From Komagataeibacter sp. FNDCR2 (lineage in GTDB: Bacteria > Pseudomonadota > Alphaproteobacteria > Acetobacterales > Acetobacteraceae): 64,000 bases of DNA. Shown here in pieces: positions 18,767 to 26,555 of this stretch; position 1 is the first letter of the stretch, and each line of letters starts with the position of its first letter. Both the position numbers and the translations under genes were made by a program. The notes under the pieces were generated by a model. It saw nothing but the letters and a program-made list of their open reading frames with translations. It ran no database searches and was not told the DNA's origin. The stretch lies in the NCBI RefSeq assembly GCF_021295395.1, contig NZ_JAIWOU010000001.1:1418501-1482500 (forward strand), given 5' to 3'.

Positions 18767-20208
18767 TCGTGCATGACCTGTTTCTGCCCCTTCCCCTGCC
18801 CGTGCTCTCGGCGGGGATCATGCTCATGCTGGCGGACATGGCGTGGCGGCGTTCGGTTGCGCGCGGCCTTTCGCTTGGGCTCGTCACGTTACTGGCCGCC
18901 CTTGCCACGGTGACCTGTCATGTCGGCGCATTGCCCCATGACGGGGCGGGGCTGTTCGTTCAGGACCGCTGGACAGCCTGCACGGGCCTGCTGGTCCTGT
19001 TCTCCGCGCTATGTATCCTTCTCATGTCATGGCGTGATGTGGCATGCGGGAAAATGTGCCCGGGGGGGGAATATTCCCTGCTGCTGGTGTTAGCCACGCT
19101 TGGCGCGACCGCCATGGTGTTCAGCGCGAACTACATCCCCTTTTTCCTGGGGCTGGAAATAGTGGGCATGTCCCTTCTGGGGCTTCTGGCCTTTCGCCAT
19201 CATCACTTCATGCAGGCCTGTGAAGCGGCGATGAAATACCTCATCCTTTCGGGCCTGTCTTCGGCTATCCTGCTTTTTGGCATGGGTCTGGCCTACGCCT
19301 GCACGGGTTCGCTGCGGTTTGCCCCGCCCGTCCCGGTCGAGGGCATGCCCCCCGCCATGGCGATGGTCGCGACGGTCATGATCCTTGTCGGTATGTTCTT
19401 CAAACTTTCGGCCGTTCCGTTCCATATGTGGCTTCCGGACGTTATGGAAGGCGCGCCGGTTCCCGTGGCGGCTTTCATTGCCGTTGTCTCGAAAATTGCC
19501 ATGTTCAGCGCATTTGTGCGGTATTTCGGGGCGGGGGCTGTGCCCCCCTTCCTCAACAGCGTGCTGAGCGCCGTTATTATCCTGACCATTCTCGGCGGGA
19601 ACCTGCTGGCGCTGCGCCAGGGCAGCCTGATGCGCCTTATGGCCTGTTCGTCGATTGCGCATGTGGGCTATCTTCTCATCGCCTTCTTTTCCCCCGGGCC
19701 GCTGCAATCGGGCGCCATCACGGTCTATCTGGTCGCCTACACGGTCAGCACGCTGGGCGTATTCGCCATCATGAGTGCATTTGCACCCCCCACGGGCCCC
19801 GACGGGACTGCCCTTGCGGACTGGAGGGGAGTGTTCTCCACCCGCCCGTTTCTGGCCACGGCCATGTCGCTCATGCTGCTTTCGCTTGCGGGTATTCCGC
19901 CCGGCATCGGTTTTTTTGCGAAATTCGAGATCGCGGCAACCGGCGTTGAACACCAGCGCGACCTGCTGCTGTGCGTTCTCGTGGCCGGAAGCGTGATCGG
20001 GCTGTATTATTACCTGAACATCATCCGGATCATGATCGGCGCGACGACTTCGCCCCGCGCGAACATGGGCAGGCGCACGCAACCGGAACTGACTGCGCTG
20101 ATCATCGTTCTGAGCATGATCGTGGTTATTGGAGGGCTCTTTCCCGCCCGTATCATCCAGCCGCTTCTTCTGCCCCCCTCCGGCGGTACCATGCGGCCCG
20201 GTGAATGA
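18763..20208 (+). CDS. nuoN: NADH-quinone oxidoreductase subunit N
   Basis: Antiporter-like proton-pumping subunit next to NuoK, 481 residues. FHMWLPDVMEGAPVPVAAF and SKIAMFSAFVRYF carry the conserved membrane lysine region; LAGIPPGIGFFAKF is the late-helix signature. The ATG at 18763 gives the ATGA overlap with nuoM; the open frame extends further upstream only as a shadow of nuoM. Last structural gene of the operon; a CBS protein follows after 60 bases. Confidence 0.96.
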   Translation: MIVHDLFLPLPLPVLSAGIMLMLADMAWRRSVARGLSLGLVTLLAALATVTCHVGALPHDGAGLFVQDRWTACTGLLVLFSALCILLMSWRDVACGKMCPGGEYSLLLVLATLGATAMVFSANYIPFFLGLEIVGMSLLGLLAFRHHHFMQACEAAMKYLILSGLSSAILLFGMGLAYACTGSLRFAPPVPVEGMPPAMAMVATVMILVGMFFKLSAVPFHMWLPDVMEGAPVPVAAFIAVVSKIAMFSAFVRYFGAGAVPPFLNSVLSAVIILTILGGNLLALRQGSLMRLMACSSIAHVGYLLIAFFSPGPLQSGAITVYLVAYTVSTLGVFAIMSAFAPPTGPDGTALADWRGVFSTRPFLATAMSLMLLSLAGIPPGIGFFAKFEIAATGVEHQRDLLLCVLVAGSVIGLYYYLNIIRIMIGATTSPRANMGRRTQPELTALIIVLSMIVVIGGLFPARIIQPLLLPPSGGTMRPGE

Positions 20209-20268
20209 GGGTCTCCCGCATATGGCCCCTGCGGGTTCCCGCCTGAAAACATGAAAAAGGATTGTCCC

Positions 20269-20769
20269 ATGTCCTCCCGTGTCTTTCATATCCTTGCCCG
20301 CAAGGGCCACACGGTCATTACCGTGCGCGAAGATGACCCGATCCCTGCCGTGGCCGACATACTGGCGCAGCACAATATTGGTGGCGCGCCCGTTATCGGT
20401 CCCGATGGCGGGATGGTCGGTCTTGTGTCGGAAAAGATGATCGTCAATGCACTGGCACAACGGGGGCCGGACATTTCCTCCGTGCGGGCAAGGGATATCA
20501 TGCGCACGGATATTCCCACCGCGACACCTGATGACAGTATCTATGATATCGCCTGCCGCATGACCTATTCCCGCAGTCGGCATATGCCGGTTCTGGAAGA
20601 TGGAAAGCTGGCGGGTCTGGTCAGCATCGGCGATATTGTCAAACTCCGCGCGGAAAATGCCGAACAGGAAGCCGCGGAACTACAGGATTACGTGACGGGA
20701 AGCGACCATGCCGCCGTCCAGTCGCAGGAAAGCACACCCCTTGTGCACTGCGGGAAGAAAGACGCATAG
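20269..20769 (+). CDS. Two-CBS-domain protein behind nuoN
   Basis: About 166 residues made almost entirely of a CBS pair: HTVITVREDDPIPAVADIL (domain 1) and IMRTDIPTATPDDSIYDIA with SRHMPVLEDGKLAGLVSIGDIVK (domain 2). Such stand-alone pairs bind AMP/ATP/NADH-like ligands and regulate partners. I prefer the ATG at 20269, which has AAAAAGG eight bases upstream; an in-frame ATG at 20251 would add six residues. Its place 60 bases after nuoN suggests co-transcription, possibly linking energy charge to complex I; that link is inference. Confidence 0.85.
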   Translation: MSSRVFHILARKGHTVITVREDDPIPAVADILAQHNIGGAPVIGPDGGMVGLVSEKMIVNALAQRGPDISSVRARDIMRTDIPTATPDDSIYDIACRMTYSRSRHMPVLEDGKLAGLVSIGDIVKLRAENAEQEAAELQDYVTGSDHAAVQSQESTPLVHCGKKDA

Positions 20770-20802
20770 TCGCATGATCGCAGGTGTCACTTCCCCCGGG
20801 AA

Positions 20803-23064
20803 TCAGAGATCGGCGCTGATGGAGAATTTGAAGGTCTCGGGATCTCCCATGACCAGATCGCTCTGGTAGACCGAAGCCCAGTAACGCTGGTTACCGATGT
20901 TATCCACCTCAAAACGCGCGGTCAGCGGCTTCTGGGCGGCAAGGAACGTGTAGCGTGCCCCAAGATCGAAACGTGACCATGCCGGCAGGTGCGCCGTATT
21001 GGCATTGTTGAACTGCTGCTTGCCCGTACTGATGACACGCCCGACCAGTGTCAGGCCCTTGATGAACGGTACGTCATATTCAAGGTTGCCGTTGATGGTA
21101 TAGTTCGGAATGCCGATAACGGTCTTGCCGTTATAGGTTCCACCAGCCGTATGCATCTGCTTGGCATCAATAAGTGTCAGCCCGCCATTAAAGCGCAGGC
21201 CGCGCACGATCTCGCCGTTTAATGTCAGTTCCATGCCCTGGTTACGCTGCCTGCCATCCTGGGTATAGATGGACTGCCCCGTATTCCCGTAGGCTTCGGT
21301 CAGCCCATAGGGCATGGAGGTCTGGAAAAAGGCGACACCCGCGGCAAAGCGACCGACATCATACTTGGCGCCGACTTCGTACTGGGTGCTCTGGTAGGGG
21401 GCGAAAACCTGTCCGGCATTGACATAGGTTGACCCGACGGTCTGCCCGGCCGACAGGCCCTGGATACGATTGAAGTAAAGGGAAACATTGCTGACCGGAT
21501 GAATCACAAGACCAATGACCGGGGAAAACGCCGCCGCATTGTAATGCGTGTTCAGCTTGCCGGAACCGTAGTCAAATGAATCGGAAAGAATATCCTGATA
21601 ACGGAAGCCACCCGTCAGCGCGATGCGGTCATGCCAGAAGGTCATCGTATCCGACAGGAACAGGCTGTAGAGCTTGTTCCAGGCCACGCGCCCGGGGTTG
21701 CTCAGGTTGCCCCCCGTAAAGGTTTCGGCAGGTGTGAACTGCGTGGGATGGTAGATGTTGCCCGCCTGGGGGGTCAGGCTCATGGCGTAGGCGGAATCCG
21801 ATTCTTCCCAGATCGCGGATCCACCTGCATTGAACTCATGTCTGATGGGACCGGTCGTGACATGCGCGCGCACACCGGCCTGCGTCGCCTGGTTCATGAC
21901 ATTATACGCATCGGCCATGGCGCCGACCGTGCCGTCGCCGGTATGGGAATTCGTAAGCGTGGTGGTCGCGTAATTACCCATTTCGTTGCCGCTCTGGGCC
22001 CCGAATTTGCCGTAGGCGGTTATGTGCTCCCCAAAATCATGTTCGATGTTCAGCGTTCCGAACAGATAGGCCAGATCCGTATAGGCCCAGCGCTGCCCCC
22101 AGTTTTCAGATGGGGCGGTCGCCCTGGGTGCTGGCATGCCCGCCGCCAGGCTGGAGACAATGATCGCGCTTCGACCACCAAAAACCTGCTGTTTCTGGTA
22201 GTTCATGTTCATGTTGATGCGCGTGTCCTCATTGTGCCAGTCGAATTCGGCGCCAAGGGCCACGTCATCATGGCGTTCGCCCTTGATCGGCGTCTCACCA
22301 TCCATGCCCGCCGCGTTGAACCGGAATCCGAATGCGTGGTCCTTCCCAAACCGGCGGCTTATGTCGAATGCGCCCCCGCCCTGGCCACTACTCGTATAAT
22401 CGCCTGTAATGCGGGTAATATCCGTCGCGGCCGCCCGTTTGGGGATCAGGTTGACATTGCCGCCAATGGCCGAGCCACCGGGTGCGGCCCCGTTCAGGAA
22501 TGCGCTGGCGCCGTTGAGAACCTGCACTGAATCATAAAGCTGCGGGGATACGAGCTGTCGCGGTGTAACGCCGTATAGTCCATCAATCGCGACATCATCG
22601 CCATAAAGGGTGAAACCACGGATCTGGAAAAGCTGGGCATAGTTGCCGTAGCCCATCGTCGTACGCACGGTGGGATCGTTCAGTAGCACATCCCCCAGTG
22701 TCTGTGACTGCTGGTTCAGGATCAGGCTGGAATTGTAGCTGCGGATGTTGAAGGGCACATCCAGCCCCTTCTTGTTACCCAGCGCGCCCAGATCACCGCC
22801 GCTGGTTACATACATGCGGTTTTTGCGGGCGGCGGTGACGACAATATCCTCATGCCCGCCTGCGTCCGCATCCTTTGCATCCTTGGGAGCCGTGTCTTTT
22901 TTCGGGCTGGCGGCAGGCTGCGCCCCGGACGCGGAAGCGGTTTTCGCCTTCTGCTGCACAGGGCTGGCCTCGCTTGCGGAAGCAACGGAAACCGCCGGGC
23001 CGCGGGTACCAGCCAGCAGGCTGGAGATGCAGATGGTGCTCAGGCAAAGCGCGCGAAGACTCAT
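20803..23064 (-). CDS. TonB-dependent siderophore-type receptor
   Basis: Outer-membrane, TonB-driven receptor. MSLRALCLSTICISSLLAG is the signal peptide, then an Ala/Lys/Pro linker, a plug domain (about residues 75-210, with NGASAFLNG and GGNVNLIPKRA typical of FhuA/FhuE/FoxA siderophore receptors) and a 22-strand barrel to the end. About 753 residues. ATG 23064 is chosen over an upstream GTG (23076) because the signal peptide then begins with Arg in the n-region. Convergent with the nuo/CBS transcript, 33 bases apart. A Fur-box-like palindrome lies 41 bases upstream. The exact siderophore cannot be read from sequence. Confidence 0.92.
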   Translation of the reverse strand: MSLRALCLSTICISSLLAGTRGPAVSVASASEASPVQQKAKTASASGAQPAASPKKDTAPKDAKDADAGGHEDIVVTAARKNRMYVTSGGDLGALGNKKGLDVPFNIRSYNSSLILNQQSQTLGDVLLNDPTVRTTMGYGNYAQLFQIRGFTLYGDDVAIDGLYGVTPRQLVSPQLYDSVQVLNGASAFLNGAAPGGSAIGGNVNLIPKRAAATDITRITGDYTSSGQGGGAFDISRRFGKDHAFGFRFNAAGMDGETPIKGERHDDVALGAEFDWHNEDTRINMNMNYQKQQVFGGRSAIIVSSLAAGMPAPRATAPSENWGQRWAYTDLAYLFGTLNIEHDFGEHITAYGKFGAQSGNEMGNYATTTLTNSHTGDGTVGAMADAYNVMNQATQAGVRAHVTTGPIRHEFNAGGSAIWEESDSAYAMSLTPQAGNIYHPTQFTPAETFTGGNLSNPGRVAWNKLYSLFLSDTMTFWHDRIALTGGFRYQDILSDSFDYGSGKLNTHYNAAAFSPVIGLVIHPVSNVSLYFNRIQGLSAGQTVGSTYVNAGQVFAPYQSTQYEVGAKYDVGRFAAGVAFFQTSMPYGLTEAYGNTGQSIYTQDGRQRNQGMELTLNGEIVRGLRFNGGLTLIDAKQMHTAGGTYNGKTVIGIPNYTINGNLEYDVPFIKGLTLVGRVISTGKQQFNNANTAHLPAWSRFDLGARYTFLAAQKPLTARFEVDNIGNQRYWASVYQSDLVMGDPETFKFSISADL

Positions 23065-23104
23065 TTCAAAGCTCACATAGTGACATTACCCGATCGCTTA
23101 TTTA

Positions 23105-23123
23105 GCAAATGATAGTGAATTGC
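23105..23123 (-). promoter_or_regulatory. Fur-box-like operator of the TonB receptor
   Basis: GCAAATGATAGTGAATTGC is a 19-base near-palindrome (GCAA/TTGC arms around an AT core) similar to Fur boxes such as those of Pseudomonas. It sits about 41 bases upstream of the receptor start, where it could block the promoter when iron is plentiful. Match is by eye only. Confidence 0.55.
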
Positions 23124-23189
23124 AATATCAAATAGCCCCTCTCTCCTGATAAAAATCCTGACCTCCCTTCGCGTTGCCGGGCTTCCCCT

Positions 23190-23350
23190 CTGGCGCGGCC
23201 GGTTCATCTTGATGGTGAAGTCATTACTGAACCCGGTGAACAGATCCGGGCCCATGAGATGATGACGCCAGGCGTCAAAGACGTGCCGCTCCAGATCCTC
23301 GCGGCGCATGTGGGCCGTTACCGCAAATGCCCTTGCTGCGTACCGTCGGG
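23190..23350 (-). pseudogene. Remnant of a serine site-specific recombinase (C-terminal part)
   Basis: On the minus strand, ACPTVRSKGICGNG reads in one frame and MRREDLERHVFDAWRHHLM plus LFTGFSNDFTIKMNR in another. Together they resemble the zinc-ribbon/coiled-coil end of large serine recombinases (C-xxR-x-KGxC, then RREDLE...L...LM...L). A one-base frame change near 23300 separates the halves, and no catalytic domain is present. Probably the scar of an old mobile element between two intact genes. Limits are approximate. Confidence 0.45.
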
Positions 23351-23502
23351 CAGGCCAGCAGTACGCCCAGGGTCATCGAATACCAGTGCCGTGCGCCCGG
23401 TTGTCATTTATGGTCGAGAAGCCCCGGCGGTGACTTCCGCTGCTGCTCCCGCTTCATGACATGACCCTGTTACTGTTCAGGCAAGACGGGCGCGGAACGG
23501 CC

Positions 23503-25428
23503 TCATGCCCTCAGTTCTCCGTGTTCATTCCCGGCCTTCCATGACCATGCACCAGCCTCCAGGTCCGCCATCCATTGCGGAAGGGGCGATCCGCCCTCCA
23601 TGGCATGATCGATCAGCATATCCTGTGCTTCCGCCGGATCGACATCGGGCAGCAGGAACTGTCCGATCAGGGAATTCAGTTTATGGCTTTCATCCACGAT
23701 GCTTCTGGATGTGGCGCTGAACTGTTCGGCCACGGCGGCATTCTGCTGGGTTGCCCCATCCAGGGCAGCAATGGCGGTATTGATCTCGTCCAGACTTATG
23801 GACTGCTCGTGGGAGGCAAGGGCGATCGCATCAAGGTTCCCGCCTATCTCAGCAATGAATTCTACAATGACACGCAGGGCCTCGCTGCTGTCGCGAACCC
23901 GGCTGGCGCCTTCCTGAATGTCGGATGCGGTGCTGAGGACCAGCGCGCGGATATCCCGGGCGGCTTCCGTGCTTTTTTCAGCAAGGGAGCGCACTTCACT
24001 GGCCACCACCCCAAATCCTCGCCCGACTTCGCCCGCGCGCGCGGCTTCCACGCTGGCGTTCAGGGCCAGTATATTGGTGTGAAAAGCGATATTATCGATC
24101 ATCTCAAGGATGGAGACGATACGCCCTGAGCCTTCCTCGATCCGTTGCATGGCGTTGGCGGTCTCATCGGTAATCCGGGCGGAATCCGATGCGGTTTCGC
24201 GTGCCGTAATACCAATCTGGCGGGCCGCGTCCGAACGCCGCGCCGATAGCGCGACACTTTTGGCAATGCCTGCCACAGCCGCCGCTGTCTGCTCCAGCGA
24301 GGCGGATTCCTGTGCCGTTCGCCGGGCAAGATGCTCGGCGCCTGTCGCCATTTCCTGAATGCCGTCATCCACCGTAAGGACGGAAGTGGACATGGCGGAA
24401 AATGTACTGGCCAGTTGCGTAAGCGCTTCGTTGAAATCGCGGCGCAGCGGCTCGAATTCCGGGGAAAATGGGGTTTCGATCCGGAATGAAAGATCTCCCC
24501 CGACCATCCGCTTGAGCGCATCGGCCATGCCGCCCGTCGCCTGTTTCAGATGGGCACGGGCATTCGCTTCCGCCCTGTCCTGAATGACGCGTCGGTTGAT
24601 TTCGGCCTGCTCGCGTTGGTGTTCGGCTTCTTTCTGAAGGGTTTCAGCGCGGATCGTGGCGCTGCGGAACACTTCCAGCGAGCGCGAGATATCGCCAATC
24701 TCGTCCCCCCTGTCGCCATAGGGGAATGCAAGCGTGGTATCGCCCCCCGCAAGTTGCTTGATGGTGGCGTTTATTCTTTTGAGCGGCCGCAGGATATTAC
24801 AGTACACGACCAGTACGGACGCCGCCAGAACCACGAACAGGACCAGATAGGCCCCGTAAACGCGCTGGAGTGTAATGCTGTAGGTTTGCTCCGCTGCCCG
24901 GGCGTACGACCCGGCACGCACCGTGTTAATGGTTGTCAGGGATGACAGCGTGGCGGACATGGCCTGCTGCTGGTCCAGAAGCCGCGCGTTGGCGGTTGTC
25001 GCCGTGGCGCTGTCGGTAAACCGGGTCGGGTCGGCAAAGGTTTCGGCATGGCTGGCGCGGTACTGCTGCCATTCCGAACGGAGATTACGGAAAAGCGCTT
25101 CTTCCTGATGGGAACCGACCAGCGGCGCATAGGCTTCGATGGCATCGGTTTCGCCCTGCGCGATCGGCCCGATCATCGCTTCCAACGAACTGACGGCTTC
25201 GGGCGTGGTGGCGGCAAGCTGATCGCTTTCAGTGGACCGGAACGCCCGAAGCTGCTCCCCTATTGTGCCGATGGCCCGGATGCTGCCCAGAGATTTATGG
25301 TTGATCTGGTCTATGTGGTTGTTGACGCTGCTAAGGCCCCGGACCGAACAGATGCCAGCCGTGATGCAGGCGGCCGCAATACAGATCTGCACAAGACCTA
25401 TGGAAAATTTAATACTAAAGTATTTCAA
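23503..25428 (-). CDS. Methyl-accepting chemotaxis protein
   Basis: 641-residue membrane chemoreceptor. First membrane helix about residues 8-28, a periplasmic four-helix-bundle-like sensor to about 190, second helix about 190-212, HAMP domain (about 213-265, RPLKRINATIKQLAGGD), and a cytoplasmic signalling domain whose hairpin tip IAFHTNILALNASVEAARAG to FGVVASEVRSLAEKS (about 460-500) binds CheA/CheW. No C-terminal CheR-tether pentapeptide is seen. The ligand is unknown. It is alone; no che genes lie in the window. Confidence 0.94.
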   Translation of the reverse strand: MKYFSIKFSIGLVQICIAAACITAGICSVRGLSSVNNHIDQINHKSLGSIRAIGTIGEQLRAFRSTESDQLAATTPEAVSSLEAMIGPIAQGETDAIEAYAPLVGSHQEEALFRNLRSEWQQYRASHAETFADPTRFTDSATATTANARLLDQQQAMSATLSSLTTINTVRAGSYARAAEQTYSITLQRVYGAYLVLFVVLAASVLVVYCNILRPLKRINATIKQLAGGDTTLAFPYGDRGDEIGDISRSLEVFRSATIRAETLQKEAEHQREQAEINRRVIQDRAEANARAHLKQATGGMADALKRMVGGDLSFRIETPFSPEFEPLRRDFNEALTQLASTFSAMSTSVLTVDDGIQEMATGAEHLARRTAQESASLEQTAAAVAGIAKSVALSARRSDAARQIGITARETASDSARITDETANAMQRIEEGSGRIVSILEMIDNIAFHTNILALNASVEAARAGEVGRGFGVVASEVRSLAEKSTEAARDIRALVLSTASDIQEGASRVRDSSEALRVIVEFIAEIGGNLDAIALASHEQSISLDEINTAIAALDGATQQNAAVAEQFSATSRSIVDESHKLNSLIGQFLLPDVDPAEAQDMLIDHAMEGGSPLPQWMADLEAGAWSWKAGNEHGELRA

Positions 25429-25738
25429 ATATCACCTTTGACATTTTGCAGTATTATATTTTCAAGAATCACAATCATACCATGTAATTTTATTTTATGG
25501 ACGGTAGTTACTGGCCATAATACGTAGTATCGTGACGTTTGGCATAGCAGAAAGATGTTAAAGTTTTATGTCACCCGCTCACTGGGGCCTGAATCTGGTT
25601 AACATTCGCCCGATAGGGCGAAGCGACGTGCGGTTATTCATGGGAACACCCGCGCGATGGGACCGTTAAGTCAGGATCAGGCTGCGCCGGGCGCTACATG
25701 CTTTGCGCAACCTTTCACAGAAATGACGGGGAACAGTC
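25429..25738 (+). other. Divergent intergenic region between chemoreceptor and PfpI-like gene
   Basis: 310 bases that must hold the promoters of the chemoreceptor (-) and the PfpI-like gene (+). The first 100 bases are AT-rich. A GGGGA ribosome site precedes the PfpI-like ATG. No operator is obvious. Confidence 0.4.
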
Positions 25739-26383
25739 ATGGCAAGCCATGAATGCAGCACGGACCGCAGTGATGGGATACAGGCCACGCCCTCCACACC
25801 GAGCACTCAGTCCACGGAGGGTAAAGATGTCCTCGCGGGGCGCACCATCGCCGTACTTGCCACTGATGGCGTTGAGGAAGTGGAACTGACCGAACCCGTC
25901 GCGGCCCTGCGAAAGGCAGGGGCGCGTACGGTTCTCGTCTCGCCACATAGCGGCGAGATTCAAGCCATGCAGGCAGATGTAAATCCTACCCGATGCTATC
26001 GTGTCGATACATCTGTCGGGCAGGCGGACGCCGCGAAGTTCGACGGTCTCGTCCTGCCCGGTGGCACCACAAACCCCGATCATCTACGCATGGATGCCGA
26101 AGCCGTGCGCTTCGTGCGGGAATTCGTCCAGTCCCACAAACCGATTGCCGCCATCTGTCACGGTTCGTGGACCCTGATAGACGCTGATGGCGTACGTGGC
26201 CACACCATGACATCCTGGCCCTCGCTCCGTACCGACCTGACCAACGCTGGCGCACATTGGGTGGATCAGGATGTGGTGACGGATGGCACGCTGGTCACAT
26301 CACGTAATCCGCATGATCTCAAGGCATTCTGCCCCGCGATCATTGCCCTGTTTGCCGCAGCTCCCCGCCACGCGGGGCTATGA
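25739..26383 (+). CDS. DJ-1/PfpI family protein (type 1 glutamine amidotransferase-like)
   Basis: 214 residues. After a Ser/Thr-rich N-terminal extension of about 38 residues, the DJ-1/PfpI core begins (TIAVLATDGVEEVELTEPVAALRKAG). The nucleophile elbow is AICHGSW with Cys140, followed by His141, and LPGGTTNPDHLR lies before it. Family members include deglycase/chaperone-like stress proteins and peptidases; the substrate is not predictable. The N-terminal extension is unusual but lies in frame behind a good ribosome site. Confidence 0.88.
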   Translation: MASHECSTDRSDGIQATPSTPSTQSTEGKDVLAGRTIAVLATDGVEEVELTEPVAALRKAGARTVLVSPHSGEIQAMQADVNPTRCYRVDTSVGQADAAKFDGLVLPGGTTNPDHLRMDAEAVRFVREFVQSHKPIAAICHGSWTLIDADGVRGHTMTSWPSLRTDLTNAGAHWVDQDVVTDGTLVTSRNPHDLKAFCPAIIALFAAAPRHAGL

Positions 26384-26555
26384 TACGGAACGGATGAAAG
26401 CGACACGACCCGATGGGTCGCATGCAAGATGATCCCGTATTTGTCATACTGCTCTGGCTGATATCGGGCCTGACGGAATGGTGGTGCATCGACGCACGGA
26501 TATCGAACATACCACGGGCCTGTGAGCAGTCAGGCAACCCCACCCAGTCTCCATG

